NCBI GenBank assembly: GCA_004794655.1
Contig: SMMW01000076.1
Coordinates: forward strand, 217,113 to 281,112
Source: Marisa cornuarietis
Lineage: Eukaryota > Mollusca > Gastropoda > Architaenioglossa > Ampullariidae
Direction: 5' to 3'
Length of the DNA: 64,000 bases
The notes under the pieces were generated by a model that searched no databases, was not told where the DNA came from, and saw only the letters and a program-made list of their open reading frames with translations. Positions 46,336 through 58,817 of the stretch are shown here, in pieces. A program made the translations under genes and the position numbers. Position 1 is the stretch's first letter. Each line of letters starts with the position of its first letter.

Positions 46336-47004
46336 GTAAAAGTTGACATAATGATATATATATATAGTGAGAGAGAAAGAGGCGATCCCTGCCTCTCGGG
46401 CTCAAGGCGCTTCACAGCAGGTTTTGATAATCCTTATTATCGTCATAATTAGCATCATTATATCATGCAACCATCTGGCAGACTCACTGACTCACGAGTT
46501 AAAAAAAAAAAAACGCGTGTAGCTGGCATGAGCAGCAGGCCAATGAAAACCGGTTTCGGATTCTCTAGTAACTTGACTAATCGGCTGCACCAATCAGAAA
46601 TGAGTTTCCCCTCTGACTTGGCGCTCGAGGTGTAGGTCACTGGGACAATAATTATCACCTCTAAATAATATAGTGAAGCATAAAGACTTTCGCAAAAGCA
46701 AGTCCAGTTATATCATGTGAAAATGATCTGTTGCAAGTTATTTACATGACAACAATAGTGTCTCTAAGCCAATCGAGTTAGAATTGGCTGTGAAACGCGG
46801 ACGGGATCCACCTACAGCCTATAGCTGTTCGCTGCTCATAATTTTTTTTATGATTGGAGGATGGATATCTAGATGTAGGATATGAAATGACAAATAAACT
46901 TTTCTAAATCCCCCAAAAGACGCAAGAATAGCTTTTTCTTCCTGCATCATTTGCTGTGAAACTTAGTTTGAAAAGCTGTTACTTCCTATAATCGAAAAAG
47001 AATT

Positions 47005-47006
<2 letters not shown>

Positions 47007-47060
<54 letters not shown>

Positions 47061-47061
47061 A
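47007..47061. repeat. (GAAA)n microsatellite
   Basis: About 13 units. Confidence 0.96.
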
Positions 47062-47903
47062 GCAAAAAACAGCCAGTTCTCTTAAAACTACCATGCTGTG
47101 TCAACATTTCTAACCAAAAACAAAAACAAAAACAACAACATATACACATATACTTATATATATTCAAAGGATGTGGAAGTTTAAAATTCTCTCTCTCTCG
47201 ATCTGTGCCTGTGTGTGTCTCATGCCATGACATTTTTTCTTTAACTAGAAACAGGGGCTATGGTTAAGGTCAGGATCTGGGGTTAAACTAAGGAATATTA
47301 TATTTTATAACCCTAATCCTCGCCCCATAGAGTGATTCCCAATCCAACACATACTTGTGTCACTTCAGGTTATTGATCTTCCCATCAGTAAAGCTTGTTC
47401 ATTGTTCATAAATACCCTCAGCACAGAATTACGAATAAAACAAAGAGGGTAAATCCAGCGTAGATGCAGACAGAGTACAAAAAAATGATCAACAAAGCAA
47501 TGATCGTTAATAGACGCAAAGGTAGAACGGATATAGCTAAAGACGCTGTTCAAAAAAAAAAATACATTGCACCATCAACAAAAAATACTCCGTGTTTACA
47601 TGGAGTAAACAGAGAAGTGTCAGTAAACATAAGCAAAACATCTATATATATATATATAGAGAGAGAGAGATGTGAGGAGAAATGCAGCAAAACAGCAAAC
47701 AGGTGTTTATGTAAACAAAACTTTCCATGACTTTCACATCTGGGTCAGGGAAAACATACTGACAAGTATTGTAGCTAACTTTACTGGAAATATGGTTGTA
47801 CAAGTTTACAAAATCATAACAGCTCTTTCTTATGAGACAAATGGGGAAATATTTCTCACAATTCACCTTCAAAATTGCCTGTTTGATGCAAATGAACATA
47901 AGA

Positions 47904-47909
47904 TTTATT
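47904..47909 (-). terminator. Possible poly(A) signal for enkurin
   Basis: AATAAA on the minus strand about 445 bp beyond the enkurin stop codon. It is the clearest candidate in that stretch. Confidence 0.4.
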
Positions 47910-48351
47910 TTTAAGAATTTCATATAAAATGAACTTTAACAATGATATATATATATATATAAGATACTGAGCCCTCTTCTTTTTCTTCTTTTACACATAA
48001 GAGTAAATAAAATATATATTTATGAGCTACTCTTGTGAGTTGTTGACCTTAGCTACACACCTTAATTTGTGACAGCCAATGTAAGCCAAATACTATAATA
48101 CTCCAGTAGAAATGCTAGGTGTGCTGAAGATGATTTCCAGATTATCAAGAACCTCAACTTACTTTCACGTGTGCCAAAACCATGACAAATCCACTCTCGC
48201 AATCCCAAGTTTCCACATTCCTCATACAAACTCCATGCCACATGAAAGTTCCCTCAACAGTGTTTGCCTCCCTTTTACTATCACAAATGACTTGTCTCAG
48301 AAAGGGAGTAGAATCAAGACCTGGTCTATGCTCGATAATACAACGACTTGT

Positions 48352-51218
48352 CTAGTTGGCAATGTAAATTACTTCATGTTTTTCAAATAGTTCAATGTCC
48401 TTTTCCAGCTGCTTCATCTGTGCTTCCATTCGTTCCTTGCGATTCTTCTTGGGAGTGGTGTCTGTGACAACAGAGAGGCCCTGGTACTGTGTGTAGATGT
48501 GCTCCCAGTTAGCCTTCAGGCCATTGATAATGGTCTGCATTTCATCTTGAGTTAACTTCCGCAGGGCACCACGTCGGTAATATTCAGCGATGTAAGCATC
48601 ATATTCTTCCTGTGCCTTTTTCATCTCTTTCCTTCGCTTCTCTAGATAGACTGGTACTTCTCCATATTCCTACAAGAAATAAGTATTTACATGCAAAAGG
48701 TGCACATTTTCTCACAAGAAATTACAAAAAATATAATTTTGATAATTGATTCTTGTATGGTGAATTAGAAAATACTTACTGCATACTAATTCATCATTAA
48801 TTTGACTTCTTAATAGAATTTTAATGTGTCCTCTTTCAAACTACATCCCTGATTGTAAATAATATCTGCGAACAACAAATAGTTTGATTATATAATTTAT
48901 ATTAGAAAAGATTGCAAAAATAAACCTAAAGTTATATGCTGTAGCATGTTTCAGTGATAAGACTAAATTTAACAGTGGTAAAGTGTTTAATTTAAAGATA
49001 AAACTGAAATGATAAAATTATTTATGTTTTAAAGGTTCAGAAAAAGAAGTCTGGTTTTCACAAAAATTAATTGTAATTATATGCAATCTTAGTTATATAA
49101 GTTAATTGTAGATAAATAAAATGTTATGTCTTTTGAAAAGTTAATTTATTTCCTTGGAATCAAAAAGAAATGAGACATCATTCATCTACACATGTATATA
49201 TATATATATGCACACACAACCTTCTTATGGACATAGACTGGTTCCAGGCCTGAAGGCACAAGATTGTGTGTGTCTCCATGACGTGTATCAACAAATTTCT
49301 TCTTTGGCATGCTGGGAACTGCTGTAATGGCCTCCACGGCATTTGTGGTGATAAAGTCTTTCGTAGTTTTAAGGCCCATCAGAGGTTTGTCATTCACTTT
49401 TGGAACTGGTGGCCGTCGGTGGTCTTCATCAGGATACTTAAAAGGTTCCTCTGTTAAAGATAGCCAAGCAAAACTAATAAATTTATGACAAAAATAATTT
49501 TTACTTTTCACTTTAATTTTATTTTAGATTTGTATACATTTTTTATTAAAAGCATCTAGAAGTTTGTATTTATTTTTATTGTTTTTGCTATAGATTCATA
49601 CTGTGAATAAGTGAGTAAGAACAAGTGAGTAAGAACAAGTGCAGATGAAATAGCCACCTCCACAGATTACTATGACTCTGAGTATGTATCAGACATGTTT
49701 GTGCAATCTGACCTCAAGTGGTTATCTGGAATTCTTGTACTCCAATCTGCCTGTCTAAAACTATCATAACAAGCCCAGTGCTCTCCTTTAATGTGCTGTA
49801 CCTGATGAAGCTGTCAATTCAAATTAAAGTGTATGCTCATGAAAACCTTTTTTCCTGCTTTAGCTATGCACTAATTTGACATCCATACACTAGCAATATA
49901 AAATATCCACTCTCTAACAAAACATATTCAAATCACCTCCAGGTGATATAAGACTCACTTTTAGGCAAGACCGGCTCTTTCTCACGCTTCTTCAAAAAAT
50001 CATCTGTTGAAGGCACTGGTTCCTTGGCTAGCCCCATAGTGCGGTACTTGCCACGACCACTTGTATATTCCTCCTTTACCATGTGTCTAAATTTTGAGGC
50101 ATATCTGTTCAAGTAAAATCATGTATTAGTTTGGTGTCCTTGCCAAAAGTTGGCCATCTACTAAAATACAATCAGCCTGTTCATTGTCTCCTATCTTTCT
50201 GAGACTCAAGAAGAAGAACTGATATTATACACAAAAATAAATGATGCAAGGACAAACAAAGCAGTGCATGAGCAAATGCTGCAATCACCTGAAAACAAGA
50301 TTTGAAGCACAAAGATAATTTTATCTGTGACTAGTTCCTATGCATGCTGTTGTCAAAATGCAGGCATTATTACAAAAGAATACAATTAAGTAATAAATGA
50401 TAACAGACACAAAGATGAATCAGAAAACAAACAGTAAGAATGGAGAATGTCATAAATCTGCAGAGAAAGATGAGCAGGCAGACTAGTCAATAAAGTATAT
50501 CACAACTACTGAAAGCTAATGAACAGACGAATATATTAAAGAAATGGTTAGAAAAGGGACTAGCATATATAGAGTCCATATAGTCAGAATGTAAAAATTT
50601 CTCATGAAACTAACAGAGATGGTTGATATTTGATGCATTTACTGATCTTAAGATGTGAAGAACTGTCACCACTCTGTATGTGGTGTGGGTGTGTGGGGGT
50701 TGCCAGAGAAAATGTAAAGTGAGAAACATTACAAGAACAGGAAAATAAGGAAAAAGTCTATCTTAACCACATAATATAATTTGTATTTAGCTATCAGTAA
50801 GCCGTGATCAGTATATTAAAATAGTGGTGTGGGTAGTATTTAGATGCCATATTTTTATGGTAATTCTGTCTGGAAAACACAGATATATTTAATCGTATAG
50901 ATGCAAGATTTCGAGCCTTATATACAAAAGCCTATAATTAAAATGCGACAAACCAGTAAAATATCAGGAAATATCCAAACCTAATGTTTAATTTTTTATG
51001 ATCATTATAGCACTAATTTAATTTATCTATGTTTCAAACTTAAACTATTCAGAAACTACCAGATGAAAAATTGACACGAATCAGCATCTGGATGCGAAAT
51101 GACATTTGGAACAACGAATGTCAATAAATGTGTTCGATTTGTAGGCTCTCTCTCACCTTTTCTGTTTCTCCTCCTTCATCTCCTCCTGAGGAAGAAGTGC
51201 GTAAATAGAGTCTTCCAT
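48352..51218 (-). CDS. ENKUR: Enkurin
   Basis: Four exons: 51157-51218, 49959-50104, 49221-49450 and 48352-48669. They give 756 bases, 251 residues (human about 256), with phases 2, 1 and 0. Enkurin is a ciliary/flagellar adaptor of the inner microtubule doublets in motile cilia, first described as a TRPC-binding sperm protein. The N-terminus MEDSIYALLP leads to KFRHMVKEEY and FLKKREKEP. A proline-rich SH3-ligand-like RRPPVPK follows, then the DTRHGDTHNLVPSGLEPVYV block. The C-terminal enkurin domain has EEYDAYIAEYYRRG, LSVVTDTTPKK and QLEKDIELFEKHEVIYIAN. The third donor is atypical after GT (gttgtg) but the frame is continuous across it. The match runs along the whole length, so the call is secure. 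Confidence 0.95.
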
Positions 51219-51309
51219 TGCTGCCTGTCAGTTTGTGGCCAGTATTCCCTCTAGGCGTCAACACAACACTGATCGTGCAGTGCTCTTTCCAAGATGTCCG
51301 CCAGATCGC

Positions 51310-51322
51310 GTTGCTATGTCAC
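51310..51322 (-). promoter_or_regulatory. RFX X-box-like site upstream of enkurin
   Basis: Minus strand GTGACATAGCAAC: a perfect RGYAAC half-site and a left half with one mismatch to GTNRCC. It is about 92 bp upstream of the start codon. RFX/X-box control of motile-cilium genes is established; its use here is inferred. Confidence 0.5.
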
Positions 51323-51331
51323 TGTGGTGGC

Positions 51332-51343
51332 GTTACCAATGAC
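51332..51343 (-). promoter_or_regulatory. Second X-box-like site
   Basis: Minus strand GTCATTGGTAAC: perfect right half-site and degenerate left half, 22 bp upstream of the first site. Confidence 0.3.
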
Positions 51344-51522
51344 GACGTAAAGGGGAAGCATTTCTCCCCGTCAGCTTATCACCTTATTCTCAATGAGTTC
51401 AGTCCCTTGACACTACCCTGTTTATCATGACAACCTTGTCGCCAAGAACTTTCTAGGGTGTTATCGGTTCGCAATATCTTTAAAAACCTCTCTCAAATAA
51501 CAACATCTCTCTCTCTGTGCGT

Positions 51523-51527
<5 letters not shown>

Positions 51528-51592
<65 letters not shown>
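51528..51592. repeat. (GT)n(GA)n compound microsatellite
   Basis: GT run switching to GA. Confidence 0.95.
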
Positions 51593-51844
51593 TTGTGTGT
51601 AGTGTGCGCAAACAGACGTGTGCTTGTGTCTCCACTTGTTTGTTCCTTTGTTTTGGGTCGGTGGTTATACAGCTGAAGCCAACTACCTCGTCCAGTCCTT
51701 TTTCCTGCTACTATATTCTCCAAAACAACTTATAATTTAACAATAGACTGTGATTATTGTAGCGCATGATCGCGCTCACGAAGACATGGACAGAATACGA
51801 ACGACGTAAGGAGAAACAACCGTGCAGATAATAAACGACAAACA

Positions 51845-51935
51845 TAAATATATTAATATTAATATTAAAGGTTATTTTTTATAGCGCCATATCCCACCCC
51901 TAAGAGCAGGCTCATGGCGCTTTACAAATAATACT
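51845..51935 (-). mobile_element. LINE 3' tail fragment
   Basis: TTTTTATAGCGCCATATCCC and CATGGCGCTTTACAAA next to an AATATT-type run. It duplicates the 3' end of the adjacent LINE in the same orientation, probably an older truncated insertion. Confidence 0.55.
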
Positions 51936-52353
51936 AATTATAACAACAATAATCATGATAGGGAGAAATTGAAGAAACCAACCAAGACGACAGGAAAGAA
52001 AAAGGGATAATACATAGAAAAGGGAATAATAACAATAATACAAAATTGTAGTGCTAAATAATAATAATAATAGTGAAGATTTTTATAGCGCATATTCACA
52101 CTCATAGAGAGCATGCTCTTAGCGCTTAAAACGAGGAAGAGACGTGGACTAAGTAGATACAGAACAAAGGGACGAAAGAAAACGACAGTACTGACGAAAC
52201 AGAAAACAAAAGGCATCAAGTAACAGGAACAGAAAAATATAGTGATTCTGCGAGAAAGATGGGTAAAGTAGCAAGAGGGAAGGGGGCGGGGTTAAAAAGG
52301 ACGAGCATTGTGTGGACTGTGTTAGGAGAAATGCTCAAGGAAGAGGTGCGTTT

Positions 52354-54102
52354 TCAGTGCAGATTTGAAAGATTCAGTTGTAGGAAGGTGGCGGATATGG
52401 AAAGGAAGAGAGTTCCATTGTTTGCAGCACAGTAGCCAAAAGGCCTGTGACCATATGTTGTTGTTCTGGTGACAGGAACAGTCAGAGTACGGTTGTTAGA
52501 GGAAGAGCGGAGTTGTCTGGCCGGAGAGTAAGGGATGAGAAGTTCAGAGAAATAGTCAGGACAGGAGCCAGCAGAGAAATTAAAACACAGCACAGACAGT
52601 TTGTATTGAATGCGAGAACGGACGGGTAGCCAGTGTAGGAAACGAAGGAGAGGAGTGACATGGTCCCTTTTCCTTGCTCTAAGCACCAGACGTGCAGCGG
52701 AGTTCTGTACTCTCTGGAGTCTCTGAATGAGGTAGTCAGGGCAGCCTGCCAGCAAGGAGTTGCAGTAGTCAAGTCGAGAAAGAACAAACGCACAGACAAG
52801 AGTGTTGGCAGCGCGTGTAGAGAGAAAGTGACGGATAGCGCTGATCTTACGGAGCTCATAGTAGGCAGACCGACAGACAGATGCTACATGTCTATCGAGT
52901 GTCATGTCATCAGTGACAATAAATCCCAGATTCCTAACAGATGACGTGAAGGTGATGTTGCGGTCGCCCACCTTGATGTGATTGGGCAGACTGACGAGTG
53001 AAGGTTGATGTCTTCTTCTATGGCACAAGAGGGCTTCCGTTTTATCATCATTTAGTTTAAGCTTGTTTTTTACCATCCAGCCCTTGACATCGCTGATACA
53101 AGCTTCTAGAGAGCTAATAGCAGAGTGAGATTTCTTTAGAAGTGGCCTCACCACCGCATTTTTGAACAAAGATGGGAAAACACCTGACGACAGGCTGACA
53201 TTTACAATATTTGTGATGGCAGGAAGTAGAGTATCTAGGCACTCGAGCAGAAGGCTTGTGGGCATCGGATCTAACTCGCAAGTTGTTGGTTTAGCTTTTA
53301 GAATAACCGCTTTCACATCGGTCTCAGAGACTGGTAGGAACTTGGTCATGGAGCATCCTGGGAGGGCATCACAGGAGATGCTGTCAAGCGCCGACACAGA
53401 GTCTAAAGATGATCGAATGTCCGATATCTTGCTGGTGAAATAATCACTAAAAACTTGCGGCAGCAGTGAAGCAGGGTAGGCAGTAGGCAGTGGTGTTGCT
53501 GTCTTAGATCCAGTCATTTGACAGCAGATGGCAAAGAGCTTTTTGGAGGAGGTGCAGTTAATTATTTGGCCCTGAAGATATGATGCTTTAGCCGCATAAA
53601 TGCATTTTGCAACGCTTCGCTTTGCAGCATTGTAAATTTCTTTGTGGATGGCGAGTCCAGTCTTCCGCCAAAGACGTTCAGCTCGCCGGCGCATGCGCTT
53701 CAGGTCACGGAGTTCGACGCGGATCAGTGAATACCAAGGCGCACATTTAGACTGGCGCATCAGACGTCGAGACACTGGGGCGTGGTCATCAACTACTCTA
53801 CGCAAAACACAGTCAAGTTGCTCGGCAGAAGGTGGTTGGAGGAGCGCCATCTGCAGCTGTGCTTTGAATGCTAGTCTATCCACATTTTGTAATGACCGAG
53901 TGGGTCTGAAAACTGGCGCCGATGATGGGCATTTGTGATCCAGTTCGATTAGTACAGAGTAGTGGTCGGATGAGAGATCGTGGGAAACATCAACTGACTG
54001 GACTAAGTGGTCATCAGGTCGATGTATGACCCAGTCCAGGATGTGATCTCTTTTGTGAGTTGGTTGCGACACGGACTGGACGAAACGAATGGTGTGCAAC
54101 AT
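52354..54102 (-). pseudogene. LINE polyprotein remnant with internal RT deletion
   Basis: A 582-codon open frame. It holds the end of the endonuclease (DHYSVLIE), a linker, and the N-terminal RT region up to AVVRPLLKKSHSA. It then jumps directly, near 53120, to the post-catalytic block ISSLEACISDVKGWMVKNKL with LNDDKTE. The palm motifs, including the expected YADD/FADD box, are absent, yet the frame stays open across the junction. The C-terminal LDYCNSLLAG and LHWLPVRSRI blocks are intact. Confidence 0.85.
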
Positions 54103-54139
54103 TTCGGACAGTTTGACAGTGTCAGGGTGAGAACTGTTG

Positions 54140-55126
54140 TCGAAGTGTACATTAACATCTCCGAGGGGAATTGCGGGTCCAATTAGTGCATTTTGCTATA
54201 ATCCAAGAGATCATGGAATTCTGAGAAAAATGTAGAGGCTGTAAATTTGTTCCTGGCGCTAGGAGGAGGTCTGTAGATGTAGAGCAGGTGCATCGAGCAA
54301 TGAGGAGCCGAAGAGGAGACTTGTACAAATTCAAAGGACGTGTGAGGGAACGATACGGCAGTAGTAAAAGACAGGTACTTGGCAAGTGATGATCTGTAGA
54401 TTATAGCAATACCACCACCACGTGTAGGGCGGGGGAAAGATTTCAGGCAGTAGGCCACTGGAGTAAGATCGACACACACGCTCTCGTCGCCATGTTGTTT
54501 AAGCCACGTCTCAGTGATGATGAAAATATCAGGCGGCGGTCTGTGACAAATTCTACGATTTCAGCTCGCTTCAGTGACTGTTGTGCAGACGATACAGACT
54601 GGGCGTTGAAAAGCCCAACGTGGAGGCGAGTGTTCAGTTGTGGTGTGCGGGAAACTTGGCAGTCTCCTGTTCTCAGACGACCATGTTGGTTTGGTGTAAA
54701 GCTATTCGACCCAACTGGTTCACTCTCATCACGTCCACGCTGACGCTGATGCTGCTGTGTAGGGGAAACACGATTCAGCAGAGAGTTGACACACAGCGAA
54801 GCTTTCACAAAACCGGAGTCAGACTCAGAATCAGGTGAAGGGGGGCACGAGACAGAATAACTACGAGTAGCAGATTTTTTCAAAGGACGCTGTTTACGGC
54901 GACCAGCACGATAGCGACGGATTCGAATCTGTTGTTTCAATGGGCTGTCAACATTAATAGAATCATAATAAAGGGAAAATCTTCTCAAAGTGTCAACTAA
55001 ACAGGCTGGAAGTGGAAGAGTTGCAAGGGGATTCAATAATGATAACTGAGTTGTCGAGTAGACAAACTGTCTTGTCATAATTCTATTACATAAAAATAAA
55101 ATGCAGCACGAGTTCAAAAAATACAA
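54140..55126 (-). pseudogene. LINE N-terminal and endonuclease remnant
   Basis: Starts with a basic Ser-rich N-terminal region, then the endonuclease block GLFNAQSV. A frame change near 54530 leads to DIFIITETWLKQHGDESVCV and TRGGGIAIIYRSSL. A further frame change near 54180 leads to GDVNVHFDN. These correspond to AP-endonuclease motifs of Jockey-superfamily LINEs. No signs of function. Confidence 0.75.
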
Positions 55127-57080
55127 TAAGAAGAAAACGATAAAAGATATTAAAACTGATCAGGATTTAAAGTTAAGCTAACTTCAGAGAAGGATAAACA
55201 GAACAAGCAACAGGAAAGCGAGATAAAGAATCAGATGTAAAATCTATGTAATGGCCGAGAACGTAACCGTTAAAAGTAAAGTCTGCAACAAAAACATAAA
55301 AGCAAAGCAATTACAGATAGTAAAACAATAACAGAGGAAAGCTTAAGAGAAACAAATACAACTTGCAACTATAAGAAACCTATGGGTACGAAGAACAAAG
55401 AGGTTGCACGAGAAAATGTAAAAATTCACAGGAGAATGACACAAAGAGGAATCAGGGAACAGAGTCGCGGCTAGGGGGATGCGGGGCCTTGGGAAAATAG
55501 AATTGCGGGGCCTTTGGAAGCCGGCACAACATACGTAGCAGGGCAAAAAAAGTGCTGGATGTCTTCCGAATAATGAATAACCATACCAGATTTACAACAA
55601 TAGTATATATATATATATCGCGGTACGAGAGGCGGTGTTTGCCTGATGAGACGAAAAGGAAAAGGACATGAATTTATGTCGCGGTCACGCCCCCCGGAGC
55701 CGCTGGGAAGCACAAACGCAGCCACTCACTCAGCCGCCACGCTCACACACTCGCTCAATCGGCCAGGGGTGGGACCGGACGTGCCTATCGAACTATGGAT
55801 GAGCGTAGACCAAAACAAAGACAGAGGAACAGTACAAACAAATTTATTATACACAGAAGAAAAAACAAAATAAAATAAAGAAAAAACAAAGGAGGAGCAC
55901 AGATAAAACTAATGTAACGCCTGTGCGTGCCCAAGCACCCACATATACGTAGCAGAAAAACACCCCGAGCAAAAGGTGGGGGGGGGGTACCCACACACAC
56001 ACACACACACAAGGGGTGGAACACGCAAAACAAAAAGGGGATGGGGTGATGCAGGGGACACAACACTGCACACGCCGCAGCGTAGCCCTGGGGAGCAACT
56101 GCCCGTCACAATGTTCACTGTCCTGTGGCTCGCCTGTCCTGCGCAACGCTCCAGCGCTGGCCCACCTGAGAGAGGGGAGGGGTGGAGCAGGGGACACGAC
56201 ACCCGCACACACTGCGGTATAGTAGTGGAGGAGCAGACTGTCTCACAGCACAGGCTCCCTCCCTCCTCCGGTCTGTCCAGCACACCTCTGCAGGTCTGAA
56301 ACCCGAGCAGCCCAGTGGTCACATGGGCTCCCGCGCGCAGCTCCGTCCGCCTGCAACTCCTGAGGAGGGCTTGGTAGTCCCGGGGACGCAGCCGAGTCAC
56401 GTGCCCAAGAGTCGGCGATGAGGGAGACAAAAGCGATGATCCGATGACTGTGTTATGAAGAGTAAAGAGGGGATTTGGCAGGGGGGGGGGGCGTTCTCAA
56501 GAGGACATGAAGATGAAGATAATGACGAAAACGACGATAATGACGAATACGAATAAGAAGAATAGGAGCCCAAACGGCTCGTGGAAAAAAAATCGATCGG
56601 TCGATCACCAAGTCGAAGAAAGAAAAGGAGCGCCGTCCGCACGACCCGCGCTGCCTGCTACAAGAGAAAGACTGTCCCGCAGGGGTAAGAGCGCGCCAAA
56701 AACCCGCGTGCGCAGGGGATAGGGCGAAAAACCGGAGAAGGGGGGGGGGTTACGTCCAGTCCTGAATGACCGGTCCGCGTGGGGCTCGCGGGACGAGTGG
56801 GGTCGCGGCCGCGGTCGGCTGAATCGACGCGCTTCCCCCCGCCCGCCCGCGTCCCCATGCGACAAGCCAGCAAAGTGCGGTGGAGAGACAAGAGAAAAAG
56901 AAAAGAGCAAAAAACAGACACGCGACAAATTTCTAGAATTTCAAGCAAATTACGGACTGTTTCATCACGACGGTGCACTTGTTAGCGCTGGGCCCCCATA
57001 AGGCGCATGGGATTGGACGGTCGCCCTTCCTGACCCCCCCACCCCACCACCGGGTCTGCAGGGAACAAACAGTAAAGAAT
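55127..57080. other. GC-rich non-coding block, possible transposon remnant
   Basis: After AT-rich sequence to 55.6 kb, the DNA becomes CpG- and C-rich (55.68-57.05 kb), with G runs near 55980, 56480 and 56740 and a short CA repeat. Overlapping frames on both strands reflect base composition. I do not recognise a gene. An LTR or other repeat remnant is possible. Confidence 0.35.
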
Positions 57081-57084
57081 TTTC

Positions 57085-57905
57085 GAAATAATTATAATAA
57101 CAACAATAATAATGATTATGACATTTATGAAGTGCCCATTATAGGTATAGCATTCATGAGGCCCGCATACTCGTAATAACTCGTGAACACATGTACATGC
57201 ATACCTACACACAAAGAGACACTATGAGAGGAAAAAAGCTAAGTTTAAAAAGACATTTTGAAGGAACAGACAGAGATATTTTTTCTGGTGAATATAGCGT
57301 GGCAGTTCTTCTAGGTGAGTGGACCAGAAACAGAAAGGAAACGTGGTCCAAATATCGGAAGTCTGGTCTGCGGACTCAAAAGATTAGGAGACAGAATGAA
57401 GCGGTGTGTAGATGTGAAGTGAGTTGGATAAATAGGTGGGTACAAAGCCACTGAAACACATAATGTAATGACTACATCTCATACTATTACTGTACCTACA
57501 TCCCTTCATACCTTCATCACTTTGCTTCACGCTCTACTCTTGTACCTCATCTTTATGTTGTTCAGTGTGTCTATATGTATCTCACCCTCCACTGTCTCTT
57601 TCATTTATGCTTATTGGTCTGCGCAGAGAGTGCGATCTATCTTGGTCGTGAAGATGCGCGTTATAAGTTCACATTATTATTATTATTATTACTTATAACA
57701 GAGGATCCTTCGTATTGAGTGACTTTAAAGACTGGAAGCCAGCAGCGTTCAGCAATTAAAAGAGTAGTGTCATCAGCTGTCACCATACGAAAAATGAGAC
57801 AGGCACCATTGTTTTGAACTCGATGGAGAATATGGATGGTAGAATCAAGAAAGCCAGCAAGAAGATAGTTACTGTAGTCTATGCAAGAGATAACAAGGGG
57901 TCATC
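57085..57905 (-). mobile_element. Second degenerate L2/CR1-like LINE fragment
   Basis: Minus-strand conceptual translation near 57905-57710 gives CIDYSNYLLAG and LHRVQNNGACLIFR, then CWLPVFKVTQY. Further on (about 57350-57230) it gives LEELPRYIH and NVFLNL-like residues. An AAT-type run lies near 57090. This is a 3'-end LINE copy more decayed than its neighbour, with stops and frame changes. Confidence 0.65.
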
Positions 57906-58807
57906 TGTTGGATGATGTCTTCAGACCCGCGTAATGCATCGGAGATGATAACAGCATGACTTGGCAGTATGGAAGATAACATAACCATGGGCAGAGTGTT
58001 GTGGAATACGACATTCAAGTTATTAGAAGAGTCAGAAATAAGAATAACAATAATATCAAGTTGGAGTGAGAGAGAGAGAGAGAAAGAAAGCAAGGATGGT
58101 GAGAAAGATTCTGAAGTCAATACGAATGGCTTCGGAGTTGATCTCACACCGGGTCCAGCTCCCTGTAAAAGAAGAATAGTATAACTAACTCGTGTAAACT
58201 AAGAGTATTAAAACTCATGTTTATTCCATCTCACTGAGCGATTTTTCGATGCGTGCAAATAACTTTATATTCAGCTAACAGTCTATTAACGGAATTATTC
58301 CTGGAGGTGATGTGCAATGAAAGTCAGACTAAATTGGCCGTTCCTGCCCAAAGATCATGCAATGCTTTGTTAGGCGTCCATCACGACCTGACGGATGGTG
58401 GGGTAGTGATGTTCACCAACACGACATTAAGCCCGTCTTCTTGTTTGAAATGTGTTAGACGTTTCGACCAGCAGTACTCGAGTGACGTCACCCAGCGACT
58501 ATATCGTGGCGATGGCGTCGCTGTGCTCCTTGGCTTTCATACGAAGCGTGGCGATGCTGCTGGCTCGTGCGTCGCCCTGCGTTGCTAGGAGACCGTCTGA
58601 GTGGCAGCTGGTTGTGTGAAAGGCCTGGAAGCTGTCTGGCGCGGCGCCGACCCCGCGGTCAGGAAAATCTGGTTCACAATAAGACAGAAAGTGGAAAAAT
58701 GGTTCACAAAGGAAATGAAGGTGGAGAGCATGATTTATGATTGTGTTTGTGCGCGCGATCCCGTCTCGTGTTATCTGTCGCATTTCATTGACGGCTTCAC
58801 TCACTCG
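57906..58807. other. No gene recognised
   Basis: Mixed sequence with a short GA repeat near 58070. The 111-codon plus frame at 58253-58588 has balanced composition, but no splice context or recognisable domain. Confidence 0.4.
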
Positions 58808-58817
58808 CTCCCGCACG

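Larger units (their letters stand above)
45061..47900. other. No gene recognised; repeats
   Basis: Contains a LINE tail, a SINE, a GAAA array and short TA repeats (listed separately where distinct). Confidence 0.45.
52050..55126 (-). mobile_element. Defective non-LTR retrotransposon (L2/CR1-like)
   Basis: Minus-strand element with an AP-type endonuclease region followed by a reverse-transcriptase-type polyprotein. The 3' end at about 52050 has an ATT-type tail. The endonuclease is frameshifted at least twice, the catalytic RT core is deleted, and the last part (WNSLPFHIRHLPTTESFKSA) is in another frame after a one-base indel near 52420. The copy cannot encode an active enzyme. The 5' end is not defined. 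Clade assignment rests on the LDYCNSLLAG, RLQRVQNSAARLV and LHWLPVRSRIQYKL blocks. Confidence 0.85.

Noticed and set aside
55785..56430. Several overlapping 90-170 codon frames on the minus strand
   Set aside because: GC-rich composition gives few stops; the frames are Cys/Pro/Ser-rich without splice signals or domain motifs and overlap each other in all frames.
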